Source: Macrobrachium rosenbergii (taxonomy: Eukaryota; Arthropoda; Malacostraca; Decapoda; Palaemonidae). From it: a DNA stretch of 64,000 bases. The DNA lies in NCBI RefSeq assembly GCF_040412425.1, contig NC_089741.1:41996038-42060037 (forward strand), written 5' to 3'. The notes under the pieces were generated by a model. It searched no databases and had not been told where the DNA came from. It saw only the letters and a list, made by a program, of their open reading frames with translations. The number at the start of each line of letters is the position of its first letter. Position 1 is the first letter of the stretch. This document shows, piece by piece, positions 43,801 to 55,868 of the stretch. A program made the position numbers and the translations under genes.

Positions 43801-46800
43801 AACTGCAATGCAAGCCAGTAGAGAATCAGGAGGGTTCAGTAATAATTAATGACTGGAAACACTTGTTTTAAAGACACTGTTTACTATTCTGTTTTTAGCC
43901 ATGAACATTTTTACTTATCACATAATTGAATACTGTATTTAAAAAGTAGGCCCTCTTAATATCAAACAAAAAATACAGTACGTTATTTAGTTGGCAAGTC
44001 AGAGTAAGTGTTTTGGTGAAGGTAATACTTAGACTAATACAAAATTTGTTTCTTTTATTAAATGTTTCACACGTTTTGAAGTGCAAATTTTAAAATTATG
44101 GCTATTAAATAGTACCAGTTTTTATTAATGTTTTAGCTTGTGTACTTAAAATTGTATATCATGAAAGCACATAGCATTGTCATTAAGGTCTAAAATATTC
44201 CATCCTTTTGTAAGTTTGTCAGCAGTTTTCAAGGAGTTATTCTGTGAGACTGTTTATTCAAAGCAGTTTGTTTTATTTACAGGAGATTCTACCAAAAGCT
44301 GAGAATTTGAAGACTCTGTTAAGGGAAAAATATCAGCAAGAATACAATGTTATTGTGAAAGAGCAGGTACGGTATTGCTGGGATATGTTCTCAACATGCA
44401 ATTTGTAGAATTGTAAATGAGTTAGGTCATAAAGGCTTCACAGAAGAGACATTACAAACAGTAGTTTTCCATGGAGATGCACATTTGGTGAATTGTAAAA
44501 GATAATATATTGATGTCTTCTTGAAATACAAGAGTTAAAGGAAGATACATTTCAAGGTTTTAATCTACAGAAACGACTTGAAGAGGAACTAAAAGCCAAA
44601 CAGTTAGAACAGCAGCGTCAGGCTCAGGAGGAGGAGAGGAGGCGGCAGCTGTTAGAAGAAGAGAACCAGAGGCGAAAAGAAATAAGGGATGAAGAGAAGA
44701 GAATAAAAGATTTGCAGTCCTTTCACCACAATCATCCAAAGAATGCGTGGTCAGATGCCCCACCTGAGTAAGTAGCTTGTTTGTGCATCATATGAAGGTA
44801 ATCTTTGTGTCTGCATTTCAAGAAGTCTCATCTTTAGTGAATGCACTGCCTTTGGCAAATTGCAAAAACTGTTTGCCATTCACTTGCTAGATGCTCCAAA
44901 TTTGCAAATTACCCAATGATATTGTTTTTTAATGTAGTTTACTTCCCCCAACAGTTACAATTCACTGGGTAGTTTGATCTATCCAACCTCTGCACTGACC
45001 ATTAGTGATGGAAGTCCTACAAACAGGCCTAGTGCTCCTTTAGATGACTTCAGTTCACCCACCACCTCACCTTCAAGTCCATCAAGCAATATTCAATCCT
45101 TACCATCCATACCATCGAGGGAATTGAAACCTATGCATCCCGGGTAAACAAAATCACGCAGAGTCAAATTGTAGATGTTGGTAGTATAAAGCATGTTTTG
45201 AATATAACTGAAGAAAATGGGCATCCGTAAAGGAATGTATGGTTATGATAGTTGATGTTTTTTATTCAATTATCATAATTGATAATGCAGAGTAGTATGT
45301 TGAATTTAACCAGATTTTTATATGATTACATTTCAGTTAAGGTTTAATAACTGACATGGTGAATCTACAGGATTTTATGATAATTTAAGATGTCTCTACA
45401 ACATACACTCCTCTTATTTTACTGTTCTGGAACTGTGTTGTGTAACCTGAATTTGATTGTTACTGAAAAGTGAAGTCTACTTGCTTGCCTGTAAGACAGT
45501 TTTTGAAAAAATCTTAGGAAAATTTTCTTGCATCCAATGGACTATATCACAAATGGGAGGCTGATTGTCAAAGTTATGGGGCTTATACTAGGCTATTTAA
45601 TGCATTTTCAGTAACACTACATAGTTCCTGAACAGTATAATGTAAGTATAATACAAGGTATGTTTTTAGGAAACATTAAAATTAAACATTTTACATTAAA
45701 ATTAATGCTTAGCTTACTCAGCATAAATATTACAGTTCATTCTTTCTGTTCATTTTGCCTTCTAATAAATAGTCTTTGTTTTTCCAGCATTCCAGCAGTG
45801 GATCGCAGTAACAAACCAACATCCTTATTAAGCGCTACAGTTGGTGTGAAGAGTGGAGGATTACGGGAGGTGGTGGTTCCAGTCGAGTTAATGTCCAAGT
45901 TTATGAATTTAGCACAAGCAAATACGTTGCGAAACATTGAAACCTGTGGTGTCTTAGCTGGCAGACTGGTAAGAAGTGAAGTGTATTTTGTGCAAGATAG
46001 ATGAAAAGTTCCATAGAAAATTAGAAATTGTATTGGGAAAAATAAAAACGCAGATAGGCAGATGGCTTTTTCAGTCAGGAAAGATTCTTCATCGTTACTT
46101 TATTGGGGTCAGACAGGTTTCCAGTGAAGATAAGAATTTGTTGGGATATTTTTGTATTATCAGTGTTTACACCAGGTATAAAAGAGAAGATATTCATGAA
46201 TTTTTATGTGATAAATCCATTGTTTTGCTAAATTTTTGTCAACGTTAAAGAAACAACAAACAAAATCAAATTCTTACACACACTATATTAAGTGCTCTGG
46301 ATGAATGAAATTAACATGAGCAAACCCCTTGTAATGAACTTTAAGCAATATGTTGTTCCCTTAAATTATTGACTTTCAAAAAAGTATCATATTTTAATTT
46401 TGATTTTTAATAAACCGTGTATACTCGTGTAATGCGTGATCTCGCGTATCGTTAAATAAGTTTAAAAAGTATACGAGAGAATGATAAAAGTATCGTTAGC
46501 AATGTTAAATTCGTTGCCTAAACACGTACAGCCATAAACAATTGAACAAGAAACAGCTGTTTTGTTATGAACAACCGAATCAGACAACAACAGCTGTTTT
46601 GCTTGCATTTCAACCATCATATGATAATAAACAATTACCGAAATGTAGTTATGTTACAAATGACGTTAAGTAAATACGACTGATATATTTTTACATTATA
46701 CCCTTATTAGCTGAAAAGTTTTTTAATCAAAACTTCTGGGCATGAAGGAACACATTTAACTGTTGTTTTCATGCTGATAAGAGATAGATATATGTAAAGC

Positions 46801-49671
46801 TCGTATTATGATGAATTCAAGTGAAAATAGTGAACAGAATCTGTTGATGTTTTTTTACACAAAAACATACCCCACATGCCATCTTTTAACGAAAAAAATA
46901 ACTATTTAGTTCACAACGAAACTTATTTAAGCCATATTTTGACTTAAAACACTTTGTATAACGAAAAATAACCATGTTCCATATAAATAGAATATTTAGA
47001 GATTCATTTACAGTATGCTAACTAGAAGCAAGAAAATTGCTCTGAATTGAGTTAAATATGGCGAAATCAACTTACCTCGTAATCGCTGCTGATGACTATC
47101 AATTATGGTGCATCGTAACATGATGAAATCCATAAACTATGATATGCCAAACTCGACCGTAAATAAAATTGAAAAGTATTTTAATCAAAACTACTGGGCA
47201 TGAAAGAACACATTTTGCTGTTGTTTTAACGTTTGTGGCAGATGGGATGAAAGTTTTCCCCATGATTATCTTTAAACGCAAATTGAATTGATGCCTAAAC
47301 AAAAATTCCCAAATGGTATTGTTGTCCAGTGCAAATGGCGCATGATCACTATTTTTCTATTGTATACAGTAATACGATAGTAATATGAGAATACATTCAG
47401 TATCATTGGGTACAGTGAAGTAAAGCCTAACTTTCTAAAAGATCCATGGAAAAGATTCATATTTGTTATGTATGTATTTTATAATATGATACTAATCTTA
47501 GAATATTACATACCCCAATTTTATATCTCGTTTATATCTTCAAAACTTGCATGATACATGAGTATATACGGTAAGTGAAAAAATCTGCCAAAATTCCATC
47601 GTTTCAGATGTTAAAACAAACAAACATACCATCAGTTGGATAAATTTAACCCCTGTTGTGTGTGATATTGTGAATTTGGTTGAGAAGTGATAGAGAGAAA
47701 TGTGTTAATGTTACACATTATGTTTTGAGATATTGATTTCTAAAGTTCGAGCAGTTCAAGTGTGGATTTTTGCACTGCAGTATTACTACAATCAAGGTTT
47801 TATTAGATTTTTCCAATTTCCTTTGTTCATATATTGGCCTTTAACAGGATAACTTCCAAAAGTGAATGAATTTTTTTTTGCTGAGGCTTGGTTTTGTTCT
47901 ACAGCAGCATGTTTATGGAAGCAGCTCACTGGATTTTACTTTTGATAAGATCACTCCAGGTATCTGTAAATGAAACTTTTAATATTAGTAGCATTGAGGA
48001 GCAATTGAGAAAGGCTATTTTGAGTTGAGTGGGTTTGTCTTAACAAAGGCATTGTATATTAATGTTTTTCCATCTGAAGTCAAGTTTTGAGAATTATACA
48101 AAATTTTTCCAGGCTCAGAATAAGTTGGTTTTGACACACCTCTTGGTACCCAAACAGTGTGGTACCTCAGATTCTTGTACTACGCAGCAAGAGGAGGAGT
48201 TGTTTGATTATCAAGATAAATTAGATCTTATAACAATTGGGTGGATACATGTAAGTTGTTACTGTTTATAGTCATATTCCATCTCTAGTTTTGTTTCAGA
48301 GAGAGACATCACTGCTTTTTCTCTTTTTGTAACCCTCTTGGTTGGAATGTAAATCTATTGCTACAGTTGTCTTAAATTTTTCTTTTTTGTTGTGTGTGTG
48401 TACAATTAATAATGATAATATCACTGCACAAACCTAGAGGAATTAATTTCATAGTGGTATTGTTGTCACTGTTATATCTTGACATTTTAATTACATACTT
48501 GAAATCTAGTAGCTCTCTTATATAAAGTATTGAGTTTTTTTTTTTTGTCAGTTTTAATGGTTCAAGTTTTATTCATAGAAGAATAGAGTGGTATTGTTAT
48601 ATTGTATCAGTATCCACATATGTCAGGAATATATTTCTATTACAGTACCAGTATTTCAATTGCCTAGTACTATTTTCAAAATCTCTACTTCAGACTCACC
48701 CAACACAAACAGCATTTTTATCAAGCGTGGATCTGCATACTCACTGCTCCTACCAACTCATGATGCCAGAAGCAGTGGCCATTGTCTGTGCACCCAAGTA
48801 TGATGAAACAGGATACTTCACCCTCACCCACAACCACGGATTAGCATTTATAGCCAATTGTCAACAGAGTGGATTTCATCCTCACCCAAAAGAACCCCCT
48901 CTATTTCAGGTTGGTTACATTTCAGATGTGGTACTAACTTAAAGTCTGTCTATAAAATTTGACTGGACTATTGATTTATCATTCTTAATTCACATAAGGC
49001 TGATGCTGTAGGGATTTTTCTTATTTAATGATTTACAGTTCCATAAAAGCTTAATCCCATAAGTTGTTTAATTGTAAGTGTGGCTCTGCATATTTGGTTT
49101 AGTTCATGTGTGATACTCATCAAATGCCCATGGTTGAGATGAATGTAAACAGTTCACAGATAATATTAGTGTTTCATTCTTTTTGAAATAAAGAGCATGA
49201 CAGTCCAGGAGTGGATTTGATCTGCCAAAATTTGATGTTGTATTTTTTGTTTCACAAAGCCTGCTGTTTACTAAAAGTGGTGGGTGTCAGAAACATAAAC
49301 ACTGTAAAATTAGTTTTTTTGGTTGTGGTGATTTTACCAAATGTATAGTTACCTTTTACTAAAATGAAATGCAATGGCTTTTTAATGTTGTTAGTTTGAA
49401 AAGACAGCAAGTTTTTTGACACATGATATAGACTCTTAGCACTTTCAGAAATATGTATTGTGCGTGCAGAAAACCTCTTTATGAAATAATTTCACTATTT
49501 TTTTAATGAAAAGGAAGATGATTTTTACTGTTCAGCCTCTGCTTATAAAGATTCTCTGATCCTACTCTTCAGGTTTTTAGTACTTTTGATTTCTTTTTCT
49601 TTCAGAAAGCAGATCACGTGACGTTAGATCACACTCTCCCCATTAATGTAATTGACCTGCGTGACTCTTAA
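40746..49671 (+). CDS. STAMBP: STAM-binding protein / AMSH, K63-specific JAMM deubiquitinase (whole gene, 10 coding exons)
   Basis: A zinc metalloprotease that trims Lys63-linked ubiquitin from cargo at the early endosome, working with STAM (ESCRT-0) and CHMP3 (ESCRT-III). Exons 2-10 join without error by phase. Order: MIT region ([34 protein letters not shown]), a Lys/Glu/Arg/Gln coiled coil, a Ser/Pro linker, the STAM SH3-binding motif P-x-V-D-R-x-x-K-P (PAVDRSNKP), then the JAMM domain. Catalytic Glu (IETCGVLAG), His-x-His (GWIH|TH) and Asp (SSVDLHTH) are present. So is the second zinc site of human AMSH (His in DLHTH, Cys in ANCQQ, two His in FHPHPKEPP). Coding length is 1355 nt, one base short of 452 codons; human AMSH has 424 residues. 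The defect lies in the first exon. Confidence 0.93.
41113..41990 (+). pseudogene. Decayed LINE (reverse transcriptase YADD to 3' end)
   Basis: Reads [19 protein letters not shown], the catalytic YADD motif of non-LTR reverse transcriptase, then through many stops [20 protein letters not shown] and finally [16 protein letters not shown] with a GATTGAT tail. The Y-A-D-D, W-R-D-R-x-S-N-x-x-I-R-E and EALC endings are typical of RTE-like elements. Inserted in a STAMBP intron, same strand. Same 3' end as 27797-27875. Confidence 0.75.
42090..42188 (+). CDS. STAMBP: STAMBP coding exon 2 (MIT region)
   Basis: Acceptor GTTTTTTCAG|G completes Arg, donor ATGAC|GTAAGT, phase 2. Encodes [20 protein letters not shown] and [12 protein letters not shown], the helices of the N-terminal MIT domain that bind CHMP proteins. 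Highly similar to animal AMSH. Confidence 0.95.
43589..43673 (+). CDS. STAMBP: STAMBP coding exon 3 (MIT region)
   Basis: Acceptor TATTTTCAG|G, donor CTGAAG|GTGAGT, phase 0 out. Encodes [19 protein letters not shown] and KTNNTKKLK, matching the family pattern LF-x-EKI-x-x-HP. Confidence 0.93.
44283..44366 (+). CDS. STAMBP: STAMBP coding exon 4
   Basis: 28 codons, phase 0 at both ends (TTATTTACAG|GAG, GAGCAG|GTACGG). Encodes [20 protein letters not shown] then YNVIVKEQ. Corresponds to the P-K-A-E-x-L-K-x-x-L segment at the end of the MIT region. Confidence 0.93.
44571..44767 (+). CDS. STAMBP: STAMBP coding exon 5 (coiled coil)
   Basis: Acceptor TAATCTACAG|AAA, donor CACCTGA|GTAAGT, phase 2. 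Starts [20 protein letters not shown] and stays Glu/Arg/Gln/Lys-rich to [15 protein letters not shown] predicted long charged coiled coil, as in animal AMSH. Confidence 0.93.
44955..45143 (+). CDS. STAMBP: STAMBP coding exon 6 (Ser/Pro linker)
   Basis: Acceptor CTTCCCCCAACAG|T, donor CATCCCGG|GTAAAC, phase 2. Encodes [19 protein letters not shown] and a Ser/Pro/Thr-rich run to RELKPMHP. Disordered linker between coiled coil and STAM-binding motif. Confidence 0.9.
45788..45968 (+). CDS. STAMBP: STAMBP coding exon 7 (STAM-binding motif and catalytic Glu)
   Basis: Acceptor TTTTTCCAG|C, donor AGACTG|GTAAGA, phase 0. Holds PAVDRSNKP (STAM SH3-binding motif), [19 protein letters not shown], and [12 protein letters not shown], whose Glu is the proton-shuttling JAMM residue (Glu280 in human AMSH). 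Confidence 0.95.
46413..47571. mobile_element. TIR-bounded element, about 1.16 kb, non-autonomous
   Basis: The left end ACCGTGTATACTCGTGTAAT and the right end, read in reverse, ACCGTATATACTCATGTATC match over about 25 imperfect bases. Inside, TTAATCAAAACT.CTGGGCATG occurs at 46725 and 47184. No transposase frame survives; weak minus-strand pieces near 47.1-47.4 kb may be remnants. Sits in the STAMBP intron before exon 8. Superfamily not assigned. Confidence 0.6.
48113..48250 (+). CDS. STAMBP: STAMBP coding exon 8 (JAMM, first catalytic His)
   Basis: Acceptor AAATTTTTCCAG|GCT, donor ATACAT|GTAAGT, phase 0 both ends. Encodes [38 protein letters not shown]. The exon ends on the first zinc-binding His of the His-x-His pair. 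The intron before it (2.1 kb) contains the TIR element at 46.4-47.6 kb. Confidence 0.95.
48694..48909 (+). CDS. STAMBP: STAMBP coding exon 9 (JAMM core)
   Basis: Acceptor CTCTACTTCAG|ACT, donor TTTCAG|GTTGGT, phase 0. Starts [20 protein letters not shown] with the second zinc His and the zinc Asp, then [20 protein letters not shown], and [19 protein letters not shown] with the second zinc site. Residues expected for K63 linkage reading are retained. Confidence 0.96.
49606..49671 (+). CDS. STAMBP: STAMBP last coding exon
   Basis: Acceptor TTTTTCTTTCAG|AAA. Encodes [20 protein letters not shown] and Ser before TAA at 49669-49671; the human ending is HVTVVDRAVTITDLR. A donor-like AA|GTGAGT overlaps the stop, so splicing into a further 3' exon is possible. 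Confidence 0.93.
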   Translation, partial: KADHVTLDHTLPINVIDLRDS

Positions 49672-51322
49672 GTGAGTACTATCACTTGTACAGAAATATA
49701 TGTTATTTCACAGATTCATATGCGTGTTAGTTAAACATGTTGAATTGTTAAATTTTTATGTTCAAAGTTTTATGCTTTCAGATTCTATGCTCTATTGGAT
49801 ATAAGGTTGCTGATGATTTCTTAGGTGTAGTTTGTTTCAATGAGATTGAAAAAAATGTTTACACTATCGTAAGAGTAGAGGACTTATTGTACAATATTTG
49901 CTTCATGATTTGTGAAGAATCACAAGGTGTTTTGTGCCTTGGTATTATGTTGATACCTGTTATAATGTGATAAAACCATAGCAGATCAATTTAGAAAAGT
50001 GTGGCATACAGGTAAGCATTTTTTATTCATATGTAGTTAAAAGAAGGCATTTCTTTTCCTTAAAAATTGTAAACAGTACAGTGCCTCTCTAGCTAACAGT
50101 ATAGATATATCAAGGGTTTTGTAAGCACTTGTAGTTGCTTTACATCACTAATTTTGTTGTATATAAGGATGAATGAAAACAAAATTTACCTCAGTGCTGC
50201 ACATCACATCATCTTTGTATGAGTTTCGGTTTATACTGTACATGTATATGCTATCATCCCTTCTCTACAACATTGTTTTTAAAAACTTCATATTTTGAAT
50301 TGCTCAAGAAATTGATTTCCACCAAGATGTAAAGTTAGTGAAATAAGTTTTGATATTGCTTGGAAATGTTCAAGAAAAATTGGGCAAATCTTTGTTCATC
50401 AGGTTACTTTGATATATGGGACTATCTTTATTTGATGGGCTTTTGAAGGAAGAAGCTGCATTATCAGTTACATACCGTAAATGCTTTAACAAATGTGCAG
50501 AAATGTTATTTCCATGACTTGCGTGATTTATATAGTGTTCTTTAATAAGTGCAATATATTTTTTTCCTTACTTTTCAGTAGGAAACATTTGTGAAGAAAA
50601 GTAACCCTTAAGTTTTGAAAGATTATTATTGGTAAATAAAATTCTCAGTGTTTCAGTGCTTATATTGTACATAGTGCTGTTACAGTCTTCATAATTTTTT
50701 TATATATTGTATTTTTATGGATAGATACCTGTGTTTATACTTGTATTTATGTTGGGATATACAGATAAAAAATGAAAGGACAAAAGAAAAGGGTCAAGTT
50801 GAATGTTAATTCAAGGAAAAAAGTACCTGTATTAGGTTTGTATATTCCCTTTCTTATGTTACTCCCTATGGCTCTGCCCTTTCCATGACATCATTGAGCA
50901 GGATCAAAATGGCAGACTGGTGGCCGTTAAGATATGTTTTTTCTGTGAAAAAGCTGTCCAGCCATCCCAGGCAGTATACAGATAAAGTGCATAACAGTTA
51001 GAGAGGGCAATAACAAGACCGTTTACAGTACAGTATATGGTTATTCAGTCCTCATATATCCCAGTTAAAGTAGCAGTTTCAAACAAGAAAGTATAGCGTA
51101 AAGAATCATTTCAGCATCTCAATAGTTACATGTCAGATTGTTTATCTTTTATGTCAGGGCTTAGTGGCTCTTTTGTGTTATCATTTTGCATTAGATAATC
51201 TTACCTTTTATTGTTAACCAAAAAATATTGTAAAAATGTCAATTTTTTATCCAGAGTTTGCTAGTTTTATAATAAATACACTGAGAATATCAAAACTTAT
51301 TTCTCTGATGCTTCACTTGTAC

Positions 51323-51367
<45 letters not shown>

Positions 51368-53545
51368 CAGACTGAATGAATGTTGACTGTGTTGTTGTAT
51401 GCATTATGCTATTATTCATCCATGGTGTTACTTAGAGGGTGTTCCACTCATATTATCATGGGCTTTTTAGGAAAACTGCAAAATCCTTAAAGGTACTAGT
51501 CATTTAAGTACCTTTATGTTTTAGCTAACATAGCTGCAAATGGAAAACCAATCTTAGGAGGTTTTAGTTATGAGAATTTTGAAGATGTAGATATGTCTGG
51601 GAAGGATTTACAGTACTTATGTTAACTGAGGAAATATTTGGGTACAAGGATATTCAGAGAAAGACAACTTTACCGATACAGGTACTTTAATTTGTAAAGC
51701 GGACCAATCTCTTTAAGTGTAAGTCAACCGATTGTCATTCTTGCTTGAGATTTTTAGCAGTCATGTGTGCAGCATTTTTTTTCTGATAATATTAGAGAAC
51801 ATGTAAAAAGTTTCCCTATTCCAGTTACAATTGTAATGTTTAGTACTGTATTTGAAAAATATTTTGTTGAAGTTGCAAAGGAATTGCTTTTTACTTTTCC
51901 TGCAATATTTGGTTAGCAGTTACATCCTAGATATGAGTTTATGGAGCTGGAAAAAATCAAACTGTCAGTTTAAGTACTTTTGGTAACATGCTGCTCAATT
52001 ATGCCTTTTAAAGTTTCCAGTGTATGAGACAGAATTAATGCTGTAAGGTTTACATAAAGTGTTGGAGAACTGTTATGGTTTTTGTCATTTTTTACAGCTG
52101 TGTTCCTGCTTTTGCCATGTGTTTTTATCTACATTTTATAACTCTAGCCATATTTTTTATAGATTCTGTTTGATCTAAAAGGTTAATCCTTAATTGCTGG
52201 CAGTTAAAATGTTCTGCCATGCTCAGAAGTTCTTTTGATCTAATGCAATTTATTGTCAGTTCAGGTTAAAAGTTGAACGCTTATGAAAAATACACATTGT
52301 ACTGCATATGAGAAAGATGAAAACAGTGTAAGAGACATTATTTAGTAAAACGTACATCATCAGAACACCATTACTGTGTCAAAAATGCATTACATAAACT
52401 AGAAGAAGTGCAAGTTTGTTTTGAAGCATATAATCTTTATGACAGTGGGCTTATCTATAAGACTTGCTGCCTATACCCAAGTTCCACTAAGTCACAGTTG
52501 TTCTTCATTCCTGCTGAGTTATTTTGACCTTACACATTTGCATTCACTAGTGGGTTACTTTGACTGAACTAATGTCCCTTTGAAAACTAATAATACAGGA
52601 AAACAGCTGTAAAACATGAGAAAAACTGTCAAAGGTGTGAAGTCAGTTTGAAAGCCATCTGCTGAATAACTGGAAGATTTTTCTATTGTTTTCTTTGTTG
52701 TATCATGTACTGAAAGGCTTTCCAGATATCTAATAATTTTTCATTCATTATTGTGAAGTTGTATTGTATTACTCATCATGTTAAAATGCCATAAATCTAC
52801 ATATATCATGTTGCTTCTAATTCAGTGCAAGGATTATTAAACTAAATTGCAAAACAGCTTGAATGATTTATGAGTTTATTTTATGTATTGCACTCATGCA
52901 GGGATTGCCATTCAGTGTAGTAGACGGAAATGAGACATTTTGAGAATCCAAATTTTTAAAGGAAATAAGTGATTCTATGATCTGTGTGGAACTCACTGGG
53001 TATAATTTAATGCTTTTCATAGTAATAGTTATTTGAGAACACATGACAGAAAATAAAGTACCTTTTACATTGTTACTAAGAACCAAACAATTTCTTAGCG
53101 TAATTTTATGTTTTTTCATTTATGATGCATCTTATAATAAAGAATTGTTTTCAGTCTCATTATGTGTGTATGACCTTGTTAACTTGTGAAGCCATTTCTT
53201 GTCGAAATGCTTTTCTTCATATTTTTTTTTTCTGTTTCATCTCGAGGAGATTTCAATTGTGTCACCATTGTGATTACTCCTTAAGGATAAAGCAACCTCA
53301 AGAGCTTTGCCTGAATCATTTTAGAGTTTTCTGGTTACACTACTTAGGCAAATTTGCTTGATTCCTCAGAATCTGAATTGTTTTGGATGTTATATATATT
53401 TTTTTTAGGAATTAATTATATATATATTTTTTTTGTCCTCCTAAAGATTAAATATATTCTAGGACCAGATGTCAGCTGTTTGAAATGTTATTTGACTGAT
53501 TGTAGGCTTGTGTGTTCTCTTGATTTAGTTTTATAGTGTATGATT
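49672..53545. other. AT-rich stretch downstream of STAMBP
   Basis: The first part should be STAMBP 3' UTR. AATAAA hexamers occur, for example near 50635 and 51270. A (TA)n tract lies at 51328-51365. No coding exon or repeat family recognised. Confidence 0.5.
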
Positions 53546-53557
53546 TTTTGCTTTTTC

Positions 53558-55170
53558 TTAACAGAATTTTACAATCACAAGTCATCGAGTGATGGTTTTA
53601 CTATAAAAGTCCTTATAAATACAAAATCAAGCAAGATCCTGAGAAGATATCCTGTGAATCACTTGCATCCCAATTTTGAGGAGATCCAGTCCATCTGTGG
53701 TGATGGATATAACAAAATCCTTCACCTCACCATATACTTGAGGCAGATTAAATTTTTAGAGCCATAGCAAGTAAGAGTAAAACTGGTATGCTACCAATGT
53801 CTCCAAAGACATAGTTCCATTTGTAAACTTGGAATAACTACAGACATCTACAATCACAAGAATTCAGAAAGTAGCATTCTTTGCCAAGGTTGCTAAGCCA
53901 TGTTGCTAGTCAAGATTAAACTTCAGCTAGTGTGGCACCCTGATCCTGAGCCAGATTATCCTATGAAGATGGTACAGTATATGTATTCTGATGCATGGAT
54001 CTCAGCATTTAAAAGCCACTTCAGCAGTCTACAAAGAGTTTTTTCTAGATGGAGAGAAGATAACTGGCAACATCACAAAATAAAAACCACCCAAGGTGCC
54101 ATTGTGCTTCAGTCTGCCAAAGATAATTGAGCCTTAGGTCAAATTTCCAATTATTCCAAAGTGTACAGATCATTGTTAATTGGCAGCTACTCTGAACTCC
54201 CTTACTGCTGGTTTTCCTTATATTGTAAGAGCTTGTAGTCTGGAAGAAATTAGCAAAATGTTCATGCACTATTGTACCTTTTCTGCTGTGGTCATCCATC
54301 ACCCAGTGGCCCTTGACTTATGCAAGATTCATTTTAACAGATTTGAAAACATGCTGTTGGAAAATTTACGAGAAAGTAAATCCAGGGAGTTCCCAAATGT
54401 TAAACTGAAATTTGCCCCAGTCCAAGCACTGCCTGGAATCTTGTTAAGTAAGGGATTTTGAAGGTGTATTGCATAGGCTGATGCTCCTTATAGATTGATC
54501 TTCTGTCTCACTGATTCATTGAGGTCAACCTTGTATCCTTGTGTATCAGTGAAAAATAACCCATAAAAAGCATTTATGCAGTAAAATGAGTCCCTCAAAG
54601 GCTAAGGTGTGACAAATGCCGACTTTTAAAGAAAAAATGAAAAATGGTACAAGCTTTGCTGAAGAAAGTGTATGTTGGATAAGAACAAATCAAGCATCTG
54701 CTCAGGAAAGAAGAGAAGAAAACAATTTTTCAGTGTTATTGTTGACTATGCAATGTTAGAAATGGTTTCTAGAATTTCTGAGGAAGAGCTTTGTAAGTTA
54801 GAGAAAGCAACAAGTATGTGACTGGAGTATTGTAAAATTATTGGTGAAAAAGGATATATACCTTTATAAACACTACAGTGTGGAGGTTGATAAGAACAAG
54901 ATGATGTTATTTAAGGTAGGAAGGGGATACTGCTATGATGAGTATTACAGCCTGAAGTACTTGAAGTTAATGGGAGGGCTAACTGGGCCAGCATCACCAT
55001 TCCTGGAATTGCTCATGAAATCAAATATTACTTTAAGGATAGGCTTCATTTGTAATGAAACGGTCTATTTTTTAAGTGTTTTTGTCATATTCATATTGAT
55101 TAGAGTGCCAAGCAGGGCTAGAATCAAGAACTGGTTTATAAACAAAACCTGTGCAGCTGTGAAGCCTTGA
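53558..55170 (+). pseudogene. Unidentified decayed protein-coding stretch
   Basis: Several long protein-like pieces lie in changing plus-strand frames. They include ILRRYPVNHLHPNFEEIQSI and YNKILHLTIYLRQIKFLEP (53.6-53.77 kb), DYPMKMVQYMYSDAWISAF (53.95 kb), PYIVRACSLEEISKMFMHYC and HHPVALDLCKIHFNRFENML (54.2-54.4 kb), and YYSLKYLKLMGGLTGPASPF (54.95 kb). Composition looks like real protein, but stops and frame changes separate the pieces. A retrocopy or dead transposon are both possible. I do not recognise the family. Confidence 0.45.
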
Positions 55171-55808
55171 CCTTGAAAGCTTGAAAATCCCTCAACCTCC
55201 ACAACTGGTTATTATGTAGTTTAACCAGACTGCCGAGTTAAAATATGTAACATTTGTATGGCTGGCATTCAGGGTTTGTAATTAATATGAAATCTTACTT
55301 TTTAGAAATTACTTTTAACTTTGTTATTATTGGAATAAAATTTAGTTTTTGAAAAGTACCTTTTTCAATTTTATTATTGGAAAAATAATTATCAAGACAA
55401 GGAAAAAATTCCTTATTTAATGTTTCCAAAATATATATTAACTTTTGGTTGATGTTTGGACATTCACATGATATATATTGATCTGCATTCTTTATTCACA
55501 GGAATTAGGTCACTTGTGCATTCTTCAGATATTTATGGGTTAAACAAGCTTGAACAGTTCAAAGATGACAATTAATTACAGTACATCAACGTAACTCTTG
55601 TTTGGCAAGAAGAATACTGCAATCCAGTGGTGGGTTTAATGTGTTTTAATTTTATCAAATTAATTATCCATAAAGTTTGTCATAGTCACAACTACTTGTT
55701 CTCTCATCTGTGGTCACTGACGTGTGCTTTACAAAGTGTTATCAGTTCTTCATTACAAAATTTGTTGTGTTCATTGGTGTTCCCTGTGTTCTGCTAGGAA
55801 TGGAATGG

Positions 55809-55868
55809 AATGGGATGTAGAGTTTAGGCCAAAGGCCAAGCACTGAGACCTATAAGGTCATTCAGCAC
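55809..55868 (+). mobile_element. SINE-like decapod repeat, 5' fragment
   Basis: Only the head survives: TTTAGGCCAAAGGCCAAGCA through TATAAGGTCATTCAGCA. Same family as the copies at 17.0, 31.05, 31.57 and 33.75 kb. Confidence 0.75.
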
